From positions 1 to 31,388 of the forward strand of contig CAVYNL010000002.1 in the NCBI GenBank assembly GCA_963769845.1: 31,388 nucleotides of DNA, written 5' to 3'. Each line of letters begins with the position of its first letter. Within the stretch, counting starts at the first letter, position 1. This document shows positions 7,959 through 15,018 of this stretch, piece by piece. Origin of the DNA: JBGQMW01 sp963769845 (GTDB lineage: Archaea; Thermoproteota; Bathyarchaeia; Bathyarchaeales; Bathycorpusculaceae). A program made the translations under genes and the position numbers. The notes under the pieces were generated by a model. It did not search any database, was not told the origin of the DNA, and worked only from the letters and a program-made list of their open reading frames with translations.

Positions 7959-8249
7959 CTACAGAATCAAGATCCTCACTATATTTCTTCTTTCCAGCCT
8001 CTTGATAGCGTCCAATAACTCGTTTCTTTTCTTGCCACTGAGTCTAAAGCTTTGAATCATCTCTTTCACGGGTATCCCAGGATCTCCCAAATCGGCGTTT
8101 CTGCGGTAAAGGTTCCGGACTATTACCCTTTCGAGTTTCCCGCATCTCCACGTCGTGTTACGAATAAGAACCACTATTGCCCTGACAAGCTTCGTGTCGC
8201 TGGTTTTCCTTGTTGACAATCCATCCACGAAGGGAATATATGTTGACAA
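7959..8249 (-). CDS. Hypothetical protein, possible winged-helix-like
   Basis: 96-aa basic ORF that I do not recognise. The C-terminal half (PGIPVKEMIQSFRLSGKKRN, then a long helix ending ERRNIVRI) looks like the helical part of a small helix-turn-helix protein, but no diagnostic motif is present. The start would be TTG at 8249 and no ribosome site is visible. It sits tail-to-tail with the HhH gene (21 nt apart) and head-to-head with the DUF296 gene. The intervening 61 nt carry a TGAGT/ACTCA inverted repeat that could serve as an operator. Confidence 0.45.
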   Translation of the reverse strand: MSTYIPFVDGLSTRKTSDTKLVRAIVVLIRNTTWRCGKLERVIVRNLYRRNADLGDPGIPVKEMIQSFRLSGKKRNELLDAIKRLERRNIVRILIL

Positions 8250-8268
8250 AGGCTATTAGGGTTTACGA

Positions 8269-8282
8269 TGAGTTTAGACTCA
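8269..8282. promoter_or_regulatory. Operator-like inverted repeat between divergent genes
   Basis: TGAGT-TTAG-ACTCA, perfect 5-bp arms around a 4-nt spacer, located between the divergent starts at 8249 (minus) and 8311 (plus). Function is inferred from position only. Confidence 0.3.
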
Positions 8283-8310
8283 CGTATAACAAAGGAGATA
8301 GTAGTGTCCA

Positions 8311-8736
8311 ATGACTATTGGAAAAGCAGGAAAAATAGGGGTTTTCAGGCTGTTGGAGAACGATGACCTAATAGAGTCTGTCAAGAAGAGGGCTCAAGAG
8401 AGCAACATAAGAGCAGGCGCATTCATTCTCATTGGAAGCATCAAACATGCTGTGCTGGGATACTACAGGGACGGCGAATACAAGAATACGAAATTTGAAG
8501 GTCCCTTGGAAGTCGCATCATGCACGGGCAACGTTGCAGTCGACGAGAAAGGCGAAACGGTCGTGCATGCCCACGTCGTCGTTACGAACGAGAAAGGTGA
8601 AGCGTTCGGAGGCCATCTCATGAAGGATTCGCCTGTAGGCGCGACAGCGGAACTCATCCTTATTGAGGCTGCAGGGATAAGCATGGTGAGGGCCTTCGAT
8701 GAGAAGACCAAGCTGGGACTTCTAAGACTGGGTTAG
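8311..8736 (+). CDS. PPC/DUF296 domain protein
   Basis: 141-aa stand-alone PPC (plants and prokaryotes conserved, DUF296) domain. The family pattern is clear: VFRLLENDDLIESVKK at the start, GAFILIGSIKHAVLGYY, the SCTGNVA strand, and the HAHVVVTNEKGEAFGGHLM segment with conserved histidines, followed by ATAELILIEA. In bacteria and archaea these are trimeric proteins of uncertain function, some with DNA-binding partners. ATG 8311 follows GGAG (8294-8297) at 13 nt, a loose spacing; an in-frame TAG just upstream rules out a much earlier start. The 3' end overlaps the convergent acetyltransferase gene by 15 nt. Confidence 0.88.
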   Translation: MTIGKAGKIGVFRLLENDDLIESVKKRAQESNIRAGAFILIGSIKHAVLGYYRDGEYKNTKFEGPLEVASCTGNVAVDEKGETVVHAHVVVTNEKGEAFGGHLMKDSPVGATAELILIEAAGISMVRAFDEKTKLGLLRLG

Positions 8737-9144
8737 TACCTTCTTCAGGCAGATCCCATGTGCGTCACCGTAATAGTTCTTCAATTTTCCGATCTTCTTA
8801 TACCCCATTCTCTCGTAAAGCCTCAACGCCGCGACGTTGTTCTCTCTCACTTCTAGGTAAGATTCACTGGTGTTTTTCTGAACAAAAATGCTTTCAAGTT
8901 CTTGCAAAAGTCTACGCCCGATTCCTCTCCTACGCTGTGTGGGCAGAACGTCGAGCGTTAGTATGTGCCCTGCTAGAGCTTCTTTTTCAACACTCATCCT
9001 GCCTATGATGAAACCCACTGCCTTCCCGTTGTACCTTGCTAGCAAGCTTATCGAATTGTAATCCACGAGTAGTTGAGCGATCTGTTTCTTCATGAAGGCC
9101 TCATCTTTGAAGCATTCCGTCTCTATCTCATACAGTTGGTCCAA
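8722..9144 (-). CDS. GNAT family N-acetyltransferase, RimI-like
   Basis: 140-aa GNAT fold resembling RimI/Ard1-type protein N-terminal acetyltransferases. The acetyl-CoA loop is QRRRGIGRRLL, preceded by LDVLPT and followed by the NVAALRLYERMGY motif near the C-terminus. The start is unclear. The TTG at 9144 would drop the usual first strand, yet the same frame upstream reads RITITVEDASTKDL, a typical GNAT N-terminus. That extension reaches only to a TGA at about 9184-9186, which is itself directly preceded by an in-frame ATG. The true start may therefore be a rare codon, or the TGA may be a sequence error. It follows the flippase-like gene on the same strand and probably shares its transcript. 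Confidence 0.86.
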   Translation of the reverse strand: MDQLYEIETECFKDEAFMKKQIAQLLVDYNSISLLARYNGKAVGFIIGRMSVEKEALAGHILTLDVLPTQRRRGIGRRLLQELESIFVQKNTSESYLEVRENNVAALRLYERMGYKKIGKLKNYYGDAHGICLKKVLTQS

Positions 9145-9216
9145 GTCTTTCGTCGATGCGTCCTCTACCGTTATCGTTATTCTTCACATCTTTCCACGAT
9201 TAGACAAGGGCAGAAT

Positions 9217-10299
9217 TTAGACCTTTCCGGTCTCAGCCGAAGTTGTCTGTCTGTTCAAGCTTGAGGTCATGGCTTTTATTCCAAGCCATTGTTGCGCCCC
9301 AAAACCTATGAGGAATCGAACCCACAGGGTCAACACACGCATCAGTATCGTCGCTGTAGCACTGACCTGCCATGGAACACCGAAGAAGACGAGCAAGGTT
9401 GTTAGCGTTATCTCAGGCAGACCGACTTCGAAAGGAATCCCGATAGGTATAGACTTAACGGCAACAAAGATCGAAGAGATCACAAGTATTGCACTCCAGC
9501 TGATCTGCGGGTATCCGACGGACAGAAACGTCAGGTAGAAGACCGCCAGAGAGAGCAGCCAAGATGTTGCGGAAGCAATCGAGGCGAGAAGCACTGTCTT
9601 CGGAGCACGACCATAGTCTCTTATGGCACCGTGAAACACCCTTGTCGCCTCCATCGCTTCTTCTCTGAGGTTAGTTAACTTCCAGTGTCCGCGGGTTATG
9701 CGTTCTGCAAACCTGATTAGTGAATCTATGATCCTCAGAGTCCACTTCTCTTTGCGGCATAGGAACAAGATCAGAACGAGAAAGACGAACATCATAACAA
9801 TGAGGAATAGGACGAGAGCTAGCACCATTCCATACAGAAGATTCTCGATAAGAAGCAGGACGGCACCGATCACGAGTGTCACGATGTTTATGCTCATCCC
9901 GATCAACCGTTGAGCTACGACCGATGCGGTGGCTTTCCCAGCTGACCCACTCTGTTCTCTGTTCACAAGGTAGATCCTAGTGATTTCCCCACTCACCGAC
10001 TCTGCGGGAATCATAGTGTCGACGAAGATCCCGACCCACACAAACAAGAACTCCCTAAACAAGGATACTTTTACTGACAAGAACTTGAGCAGAAAATGCC
10101 ATGCGACAGTGAAGAAAAAAACATCAAGCAACGCGGCGACAGCGGCCATCGCATAGAAATCTGCGTGAATGTGCTGCATGTTGGCAATGATTTCTTGAAT
10201 GTCAACTTTGAAAACGTAGATGTATATGAAGAAGGCCGCAAGGCCTATTATAGGCAGAATGAACGTCTTCCAAGTGACCTTGTATTTCGGTGAATTCAA
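9217..10299 (-). CDS. Flippase-like integral membrane protein (LPG synthase TM / UPF0104 family)
   Basis: 360-aa polytopic protein with about eight hydrophobic segments. It belongs to the family that shares its membrane domain with lysylphosphatidylglycerol synthase and archaeal flippase-like proteins. Indicative segments are DTMIPAESVSGEITRIYLV (about 94-113), the VVAQRLIGM region, and SIPIGIPFEVGLPEITL near the C-terminus. The soluble lysyl-transferase half is absent, so a lipid or glycolipid transport role is more likely than lipid aminoacylation, but the substrate is unknown. The TTG at 10299 is preceded by GGGAG with an appropriate spacer, and a TATA box at 10344-10354 gives a leader of about 24 nt. 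The GNAT gene follows downstream. Confidence 0.88.
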   Translation of the reverse strand: MNSPKYKVTWKTFILPIIGLAAFFIYIYVFKVDIQEIIANMQHIHADFYAMAAVAALLDVFFFTVAWHFLLKFLSVKVSLFREFLFVWVGIFVDTMIPAESVSGEITRIYLVNREQSGSAGKATASVVAQRLIGMSINIVTLVIGAVLLLIENLLYGMVLALVLFLIVMMFVFLVLILFLCRKEKWTLRIIDSLIRFAERITRGHWKLTNLREEAMEATRVFHGAIRDYGRAPKTVLLASIASATSWLLSLAVFYLTFLSVGYPQISWSAILVISSIFVAVKSIPIGIPFEVGLPEITLTTLLVFFGVPWQVSATATILMRVLTLWVRFLIGFGAQQWLGIKAMTSSLNRQTTSAETGKV

Positions 10300-10343
10300 A
10301 AGAGTCTGCTCCCGCCAACAAAAGCAGAAGGGCAGGGACGATG

Positions 10344-10354
10344 ATTATATATTT
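10344..10354 (-). promoter_or_regulatory. TATA box of the flippase-like gene
   Basis: AAAATATATAA on the minus strand, centred about 50 nt before the TTG start, with GGGAG in between. Confidence 0.6.
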
Positions 10355-10760
10355 TGCCGATTTCCACACTGGAGAACTGCTTTGCCGTGTCACCTCAAGA
10401 TTTAACTGGGTTCCCTTTTTCCTAGTTATGGACGGTGCAATCAGTTGAGCCTAAATGGAATACATTTTCTTCTAGCGCACGCGCAACTTAGATTAACTGA
10501 AATGACAGCGCGACTAAGAGAGTTTGCAATTCTTAAGTAATCATACTCCTAGTATTAGAACATTTAATACTTGGCTGCGGTATGCCGTATGCACCATGCT
10601 TTTACAAAAGGCGATCTCTTCTTTCGGGCATTTCAGACTTCTTGCCGTTTCTATCTTTGAGGTAGTCGCTGATGATAGCGCGCGCGATGAAAGTTAAGCT
10701 TTTGTTGTTTGGTTAAGCGAACGCAACTTTTTTAGCTTCACATCGAATAAAACAAGCAGT

Positions 10761-10820
10761 GGAGAGTGCCAACCACTAGGATTTTCCTTTCCTTTCTCCA
10801 TTCCTAGTTCGGCACTCTCT
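10761..10820. ncRNA. Candidate structured RNA or strong terminator hairpin
   Basis: The arms 10761-10770 (GGAGAGTGCC) and 10811-10820 (GGCACTCTCT) pair over 10 bp with one G-T end pair. An internal loop follows (AACC against TC), then a second 7-bp helix ACTAGGA (10775-10781) with TCCTAGT (10802-10808). The apical loop is 20 nt and pyrimidine-rich. On the plus strand an AT-rich TTTTTTAG lies about 30 nt upstream and a T/C-rich tract follows, compatible with a short independent transcript; the minus strand is also possible (TATA-like CCTATAAG near 10868). No known RNA family was recognised. Confidence 0.35.
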
Positions 10821-10956
10821 ACGGAACTTCTTTCGCTTCTCCTTCTCCTTTCTTTTTCCTATTTTACTTATAGGTAATCTATTAACCAGCTAGTTCAGTT
10901 ATTTAACAATTATGGAACCATCTTCTATTACGCGCGTGAATCACTTTTTCGCCTTC

Positions 10957-10968
10957 TAGCGCGCGCTA
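10957..10968. promoter_or_regulatory. 12-bp GC palindrome, candidate ParB-like protein site
   Basis: TAGCGCGCGCTA, a perfect palindrome lying 36 nt downstream of the small membrane protein gene. It is the most symmetric member of a set that includes 11326-11338 and 11438-11447. A binding role for the nearby ParB-ASCH protein is inferred from clustering only. Confidence 0.35.
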
Positions 10969-11003
10969 CGTCTAAACACAACAAAAGGAAAAAGCGGATT
11001 GCT

Positions 11004-11255
11004 TCAAGAATCAGATTCAGAGGGTTCGATAGGGATGTCTTTTGTTTTCCTTTCAAGATCATAGAGGTGATCGTCATCAACGTAAGCCCAATAGACTGCG
11101 AGCATGACTCCGAATCCAAAAATGATATTCAGAGCGACTGTTGCTGTGTCCCAAACACTAAATCTAGCCCATGCCTGATACACATTACTTCCTACATACA
11201 GCGCAATTAAGATACAAATCACATAGAGAATAACAAAGAAAACTCGGCGTGACAT
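11004..11255 (-). CDS. Small two-TM membrane protein
   Basis: 83-aa protein of unknown family. Two clear hydrophobic helices (about residues 5-22 and 36-58) are joined by a short loop with WARFSVWD, and an acidic hydrophilic tail ends PIEPSESDS. The ATG at 11255 has no ribosome site, and a weak AT-rich element about 30 nt upstream would give a leaderless message. The gene is divergent from the ParB-ASCH gene, and a GCGCGC element (11326-11338) lies about 71 nt before its start. That nearly matches the 63-72 nt from the 11438-11447 element to the parB start, so shared control is possible. Confidence 0.6.
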   Translation of the reverse strand: MSRRVFFVILYVICILIALYVGSNVYQAWARFSVWDTATVALNIIFGFGVMLAVYWAYVDDDHLYDLERKTKDIPIEPSESDS

Positions 11256-11325
11256 GTTATCATAACGGTTGTCTTTCTGGGTTATTCTACTATTTTTGCT
11301 TTGTGTCGAATCCGTCGATAGAATA

Positions 11326-11338
11326 ACGCGCGCGCTAT
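11326..11338. promoter_or_regulatory. GCGCGC element upstream of the small membrane protein gene
   Basis: ACGCGCGCGCTAT within the divergent intergenic region, about 71 nt before the ATG at 11255. Confidence 0.3.
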
Positions 11339-11437
11339 TTTGGATAACACTTCGTTCTCAGCAGAAGAGATTAACATTCTTTTGGACTGCCTACGCGTCA
11401 AATATGCACAGTGGCCGTAATGACGACGAGACTTCCC

Positions 11438-11447
11438 ACGCGCGCTA
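11438..11447. promoter_or_regulatory. GCGCGC element abutting the parB TATA box
   Basis: ACGCGCGCTA ends 5 nt before the TATA-like CTTAAATAG (11453-11461), covering the expected TFB-recognition region. Binding here would be well placed for autoregulation. Confidence 0.35.
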
Positions 11448-11452
11448 CTACT

Positions 11453-11461
11453 CTTAAATAG
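11453..11461 (+). promoter_or_regulatory. TATA box of the ParB-ASCH gene
   Basis: CTTAAATAG, predicting a start near 11483 and a leader of about 27 nt before ATG 11510, with GGTTGAG as a weak ribosome site. Confidence 0.55.
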
Positions 11462-11509
11462 AGAACCTAAGGACCTTAGTACAAGAAGAACAAGGTTGAG
11501 AGCATAGCC

Positions 11510-12514
11510 ATGGCAGACAGCATTAGAGAAATTGAACTGAAACAGATTCAGCCGAGCAGGCTTAACCCGCGGTTGGAGGTAAGTATAGAACGCCTCAACG
11601 AACTCGCTGAAAGCATAAAGGAAGTAGGCCTGCTGGAACCAATCATCGTCAGGCCCGTTGGTGGCAAGTTCGAAGTTGTGGTAGGTGAAAGACGCTACAG
11701 AGCGTCTCAACAGGCGGGGCTAAAAAAGATCACGGCGATCGTTAGAGACTACGCAGACGATGAGGTTGTACAGCTCAACCTGATCGAAAACGTGCAAAGA
11801 GAAGAACTCAGTGCGGTTGAAAAGGGTAGAGTCTGCAAGTACCTTCTCAGCGAATGCGCAGCCAAATATCCCTCTCAAATCGCCATTGCAGAGAAGATTG
11901 GCGTGAGTCCTGAAACAATCTCCAATTGGCTTCGCACGGTGGAAGTCATCCCTGAAGAAGCGCAAGCATACATTGCACCATCAGCAATGTCTGGCGAAGT
12001 ACCAGAGGGCAAGATCGATTATCAAACGGCGGTAAAAATCGGGCGTTCTTTTGAAGAGCCGGAAAAACGCGTTGAAATAATAAAGAAACTGGCGGAAAAA
12101 CATCTTCCCGTCAAGGAAAGAGCGGAAATCATAGACAAAATGGTCAATGAGCCTCAAAAATCGTTAGAGGAAGCAATGGAAGAAGTTGCAACAGCTGCTT
12201 TTGCTATGAACTTTTCAGCCGAAGACAAAGAAGTCCTAGTGAACGGACTAAAAACCCAAACGTCTAGAACAGACGCGCCTGACCCGAAAATCAAAACAGG
12301 AGCGACTGTCTGTGCAACAATCTACGAGCCCAGCATTGCGCAATTGCGAATAACCTCAGTGGAACGGAAGAAGCTTAGATACTTCACCGAAGAAGACGCA
12401 TCCAAAGAAGGGGGTTATACGCTCACAGAATTCAAGAAAAGGTGGAGGAAGACTCACGGAGACTGGGACGAAGACCAACTTGTCTACATTATCCGCTTCG
12501 AAAAACTGAAATGA
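11510..12514 (+). CDS. ParB/Spo0J-like protein fused to a C-terminal ASCH domain
   Basis: 334 aa. Residues 1-100 are a ParB N-terminal (CTPase-type) domain: IQPSRLNPR, SIKEVGLLEPIIVRP, the GERRYRA motif (59-65) and the ENVQRE motif (93-98). A helix-turn-helix follows (about 121-142, IAIAEKIGVSPETISNWL), then a helical linker (about 165-232). Residues about 234-334 look like a complete ASCH domain, with GLKTQTSRT (246-254), the ITSVERKKLRYFTEEDASKE strand-helix, and a terminal WDEDQLVYIIRFE strand. ParB proteins bind and spread from parS-like sites; ASCH domains are PUA-like and bind RNA or act on nucleosides. No parA is adjacent. The gene is preceded by clustered GCGCGC palindromes, which may be its sites. 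The pairing of a DNA-clamp and a PUA-like fold is unusual; the function is unknown. Confidence 0.88.
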   Translation: MADSIREIELKQIQPSRLNPRLEVSIERLNELAESIKEVGLLEPIIVRPVGGKFEVVVGERRYRASQQAGLKKITAIVRDYADDEVVQLNLIENVQREELSAVEKGRVCKYLLSECAAKYPSQIAIAEKIGVSPETISNWLRTVEVIPEEAQAYIAPSAMSGEVPEGKIDYQTAVKIGRSFEEPEKRVEIIKKLAEKHLPVKERAEIIDKMVNEPQKSLEEAMEEVATAAFAMNFSAEDKEVLVNGLKTQTSRTDAPDPKIKTGATVCATIYEPSIAQLRITSVERKKLRYFTEEDASKEGGYTLTEFKKRWRKTHGDWDEDQLVYIIRFEKLK

Positions 12515-12614
12515 CCAAGCCGACGAAGTAAACGACGTGTTTGTCGAAAATGCCTAGACATCCATTTTCCTTTCTAAACTCCATTTTCCACAAAAGATCA
12601 ACAATAAGTGCAGG

Positions 12615-13718
12615 CTATTTTTGCAGGAACTTCCCGTTCTTGTAGAACAGCTCGCCGTCTGCGTAGATCTCTCCGCCTTTTTTCATGTCTTTCAAGATGT
12701 CCCAGTGCAAAGCTGACTTATTCAGTCCACCTGTCTCAGGAATCGGGTTGAGTCCGAGTGCCATGTGGATTGTACCTCCCATTTTCTCGTCAAAAAGCAT
12801 GTCTTTGGTGAACCTGGTTATGTTGTAGTTTGTTCCGATAGCGGTTTCGCCAAGCCTGTCTGCACCTTCGATCTTTAGGAGTTGTTGCAGAAGCTCGTCG
12901 CCCTTCGCTGCTATTGCTTTCACAACCTTGCCAGCTTTGAAGGTTAGTCTAATGTCTTCAACTTCTCTGCCTGCGTAGATGCCTGGAAAAGTGAACCTAA
13001 TCGTGCCGTTGACTGAGTTCTCAATTGGCGCAGTGAACACTTCGCCGTCGGGCATGTTCTTCTGTCCGCTGCAGTTTATCCATTTCCTCCCCTTGACATT
13101 AAACTTCAGGTCTGTGTCCTCTCCGACCAAGTGCATTTCATCTGCTTTGTCGAGGAAGCTGCAGATTTTGTCTTGTTCTTTCTGGATCTTCTTCCATTCT
13201 GCACTGGGGTCTTGCTTGTCTACGAGGCAACTGCTGTAGACGAAGTCTTCGTACTCGGGAAGCGCCATCGCAGCTTCTTGCGCCTGCGCAGCAATAGGGT
13301 AAGGCAGGCCAGTCCATCTGTACTTTCCTTCTGCTTCGCGCTTGAACAGGATTTCAGTGAGGCTTCTCCTTGCTGCCCTGTGCGTCCTGATCTTCGCCGG
13401 GTCGATATTCGTGAGTCCTTTCGGGTTAGGGTCACAGAATAGGCCTATGGTAACATCAATATTCTCTATCAGAAACTTTTCGAAAGGAGAAACATACGTT
13501 AGCTGATGCTCTTTCGCCAGCTTGTAAAAAGTGAATTGAGTTTCCAAACTTGGAAGAACCATAGGATAGGCATCACTCAGCAGACACTCTTTGTAGAGTT
13601 CATGGATCAAAGGAAATGCAAGTGCAGTCCCTTGAATCACAACATTCTCCTTGGGTTTCACATCAACACTGTAATGGACACAAAGCTTTGCCAGTTTCTC
13701 GATTCTAGGATCGACCAT
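12615..13718 (-). CDS. M29 family metallo-aminopeptidase
   Basis: 367-aa aminopeptidase of the thermophilic AmpS/AmpT (M29) family, which removes N-terminal residues from peptides with a two-metal centre. Expected metal and catalytic residues are present: E226 and E233 in DGEVFTAPIE, E291 in LGETAIGTN, H318 in GTIHMALG, and H338 and D340 in ALHWDIL. The length is slightly under the roughly 400 aa of bacterial members. The ATG at 13718 has GGTGA about 6 nt upstream, and ACTTTTAAG (13761-13769) is a suitable TATA box. It is probably transcribed alone; the gene downstream on the plus strand is convergent. Confidence 0.94.
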   Translation of the reverse strand: MVDPRIEKLAKLCVHYSVDVKPKENVVIQGTALAFPLIHELYKECLLSDAYPMVLPSLETQFTFYKLAKEHQLTYVSPFEKFLIENIDVTIGLFCDPNPKGLTNIDPAKIRTHRAARRSLTEILFKREAEGKYRWTGLPYPIAAQAQEAAMALPEYEDFVYSSCLVDKQDPSAEWKKIQKEQDKICSFLDKADEMHLVGEDTDLKFNVKGRKWINCSGQKNMPDGEVFTAPIENSVNGTIRFTFPGIYAGREVEDIRLTFKAGKVVKAIAAKGDELLQQLLKIEGADRLGETAIGTNYNITRFTKDMLFDEKMGGTIHMALGLNPIPETGGLNKSALHWDILKDMKKGGEIYADGELFYKNGKFLQK

Positions 13719-13806
13719 TAGCTTTCACCACATGGAAGAAAATATAGTGACACATCAAAACTTAAAAGTCTGTTGCCGAACTGGCCGCTCGCAGAGTTTC
13801 AGGGTC

Positions 13807-14313
13807 TTATACTACATACCTGTCGGTTTTCTCGAAATCCTTCACGATCTCCATCACCCTCCTTGGCACGTTAACAGCTTGCAGTGGAATCCCTTTCAAC
13901 AGTGTCCAAGGGCTTTTTATTGCCACCTGCGCTGCAACGTATTCTTTCCCGAAGCATTTCTCAGCAACTTTGACAACCATTTCCCTGACCGCAACCTCAG
14001 AGACCTCCCCCAACGCGTGCAAGTACTCGTGAACCAGCAAGTTGTATGTCAAAGCGTTAACCACGTTCCGAGGCTCGCCTGATGCCTCGACAATCTGAAC
14101 TAGAATTCGGTTTAAGACGATATTGTTTGTCCCCAACGGGTGATATGCACCTAGCTGAATCGGCAGATCATCAAGAAACAGCAACATTCCGGCTCTGCGT
14201 CTATGGAGAGCAAATTCGACAGTGTCTTTGACTATTTCCCAAATCTCGCCGTAGCTGGCAGCATTGTCCAAGCGATTGCGGTAGCGTTCCATATGTGAAG
14301 ACTTGCCCTCCAT
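13807..14313 (-). CDS. Putative zinc metalloprotease-like protein with HExxH
   Basis: 168 aa, not assigned to a named family. It contains LLVHEYLHALGEVSE (about residues 92-106), an HEYLH zinc motif typical of gluzincin-like peptidases, preceded by a segment with GTNNIVLNRIL that resembles the strand before the active helix. There is no signal peptide or membrane segment, so it would act in the cytoplasm. Two starts are possible, ATG 14313 and ATG 14292. A TATA-like AATATAAG near 14345-14354 fits either, and GGAGGG lies 12 nt before the second. The start region overlaps a small ORF on the other strand. Peptidase activity is inferred from the motif only. Confidence 0.72.
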   Translation of the reverse strand: MEGKSSHMERYRNRLDNAASYGEIWEIVKDTVEFALHRRRAGMLLFLDDLPIQLGAYHPLGTNNIVLNRILVQIVEASGEPRNVVNALTYNLLVHEYLHALGEVSEVAVREMVVKVAEKCFGKEYVAAQVAIKSPWTLLKGIPLQAVNVPRRVMEIVKDFEKTDRYVV

Positions 14314-14437
14314 GTGTCCAGCCTGCGGAAAATCAACACTCGCCCATGCTTATATTGAATACGGAAAAAAGGACTGTCACGGCAATTTCGAGTTCCACGA
14401 AGTCCGGAAGCACACGATTCTCCAGTTAGAGAACTAG
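14312..14437 (+). CDS. Possible small zinc-ribbon protein
   Basis: A 41-aa ORF starting MCPACGKSTLAHAYIEYGKK and ending HTILQLEN, with a further CH and FEFHEV in between. The CPAC knuckle plus a later Cys/His cluster suggests a mini zinc-binding protein, and the residue mix looks protein-like. Against it, there is no ribosome site or TATA box, and it overlaps the promoter region of the HExxH gene on the other strand. A reading starting at GTG 14296 in another frame would add KTCP but needs a frame change. Confidence 0.4.
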   Translation: MCPACGKSTLAHAYIEYGKKDCHGNFEFHEVRKHTILQLEN

Positions 14438-14475
14438 ATTCAGGGCCACTCTACATTACTTGACCCGCTAAACAA

Positions 14476-14483
14476 CTAATAAG
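14476..14483 (+). promoter_or_regulatory. TATA box of the CoA-binding protein gene
   Basis: CTAATAAG, predicting a start near 14505, followed by AAGGTGG (14511-14517) with an 8-nt spacer to ATG 14526. Confidence 0.45.
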
Positions 14484-14525
14484 TACAGGTGCAGATCCAC
14501 AGTCACTATCAAGGTGGCAGGTGAT

Positions 14526-14960
14526 ATGGCTAAGGAGGACACACGCGAGATATTGGACAAATATAGGGTTGTCGCAGTAGTCGGATTGTCTCGCGACCCA
14601 TTAAAGTACAGCAATCTGGTGGCCAAATATTTGCAGAGTCAAGGATACCGAATCATTCCTGTCAACCCCACAACCGAAGAGGTTCTGAACGAGAAAAGCC
14701 ACAGAAGCCTCCTCGAAATCCCCCCTGAAACAGCAAGAACAATAGAAATCGTCGATATCTTCCGCCCCTCAGCAGACATCCCGCCTATCGTAGACCAAGC
14801 AATCATCATGAAAGAACAGTACGACAAGCCGTACGTGATCTGGACGCAGCTCGGCATTGTCAACGAGCAGGCTGCGAAGACAGCAAGAGAAGCTGGACTG
14901 ACAGTCGTCATGAACAAGTGCATGATGCAAGAACACTTGAGACTATTCCAAAGTACATGA
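14526..14960 (+). CDS. CoA-binding domain protein (COG1832 type)
   Basis: 144-aa single CoA_binding (succinyl-CoA synthetase alpha N-terminal-like) Rossmann domain. VVAVVGLSRDPLKYSN near the N-terminus is the nucleotide loop; YRIIPVNPTTEEVLNEKSHR, EIVDIFRPSADIPPIVDQAI and YVIWTQLGIVNEQAAKTA follow in the family order, with a late MNKCMMQEH that carries the usual cysteine. The family binds CoA and has no firmly established reaction. ATG 14526 is preferred over the open GTG 14514 because AAGGTGG sits 8 nt upstream. It is convergent with the ECF-type gene on the other strand. Confidence 0.9.
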   Translation: MAKEDTREILDKYRVVAVVGLSRDPLKYSNLVAKYLQSQGYRIIPVNPTTEEVLNEKSHRSLLEIPPETARTIEIVDIFRPSADIPPIVDQAIIMKEQYDKPYVIWTQLGIVNEQAAKTAREAGLTVVMNKCMMQEHLRLFQST

Positions 14961-15018
14961 GGACCGCGACAGCCAGTAGTCCACTCTGGAAGGGTGCGCC
15001 TGACTTCACGATCCTCCA

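Larger units (their letters stand above)
10400..11003. other. Gene-free AT-rich stretch with repeated GC palindromes and a long hairpin
   Basis: I find no convincing ORF here. Against an AT-rich background there are alternating CG motifs at 10472-10486 (TAGCGCACGCGC), 10675-10687 (TAGCGCGCGCGAT), 10930-10936 (ACGCGCG) and 10957-10968 (perfect palindrome TAGCGCGCGCTA). There is also a perfect 7-bp inverted repeat AGTATTA/TAATACT (10551-10557, 10565-10571), a 17-bp-stem hairpin at 10761-10820, and a pyrimidine-rich run at about 10825-10865. GTTAAGC occurs twice (10693, 10712) and CGCAACTT twice (10482, 10722). The density of GCGCGC here and up to 11447 contrasts with only three other GCGCGC hexamers I noticed in the other 30 kb. 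Confidence 0.6.

Noticed and set aside
9300..9330. T-arm-like GGGTTCGATTCC on the minus strand
   Set aside because: It lies inside the flippase-like coding sequence (VRFLIGF) and no acceptor, D or anticodon arm can be built around it.
10202..10393. ORF with a hydrophobic N-terminus on the minus strand
   Set aside because: It overlaps the promoter and start of the flippase-like gene in another frame; the TATA box and ribosome site support the known gene instead.
10669..10720. C/D-box guide RNA (CTGATGA near 10669)
   Set aside because: No CTGA box D at a suitable distance and no box C'/D' pair.
10400..11450. Replication origin
   Set aside because: AT-rich with repeats and a ParB-like gene, but no cdc6/orc1 gene and no recognisable origin recognition boxes.
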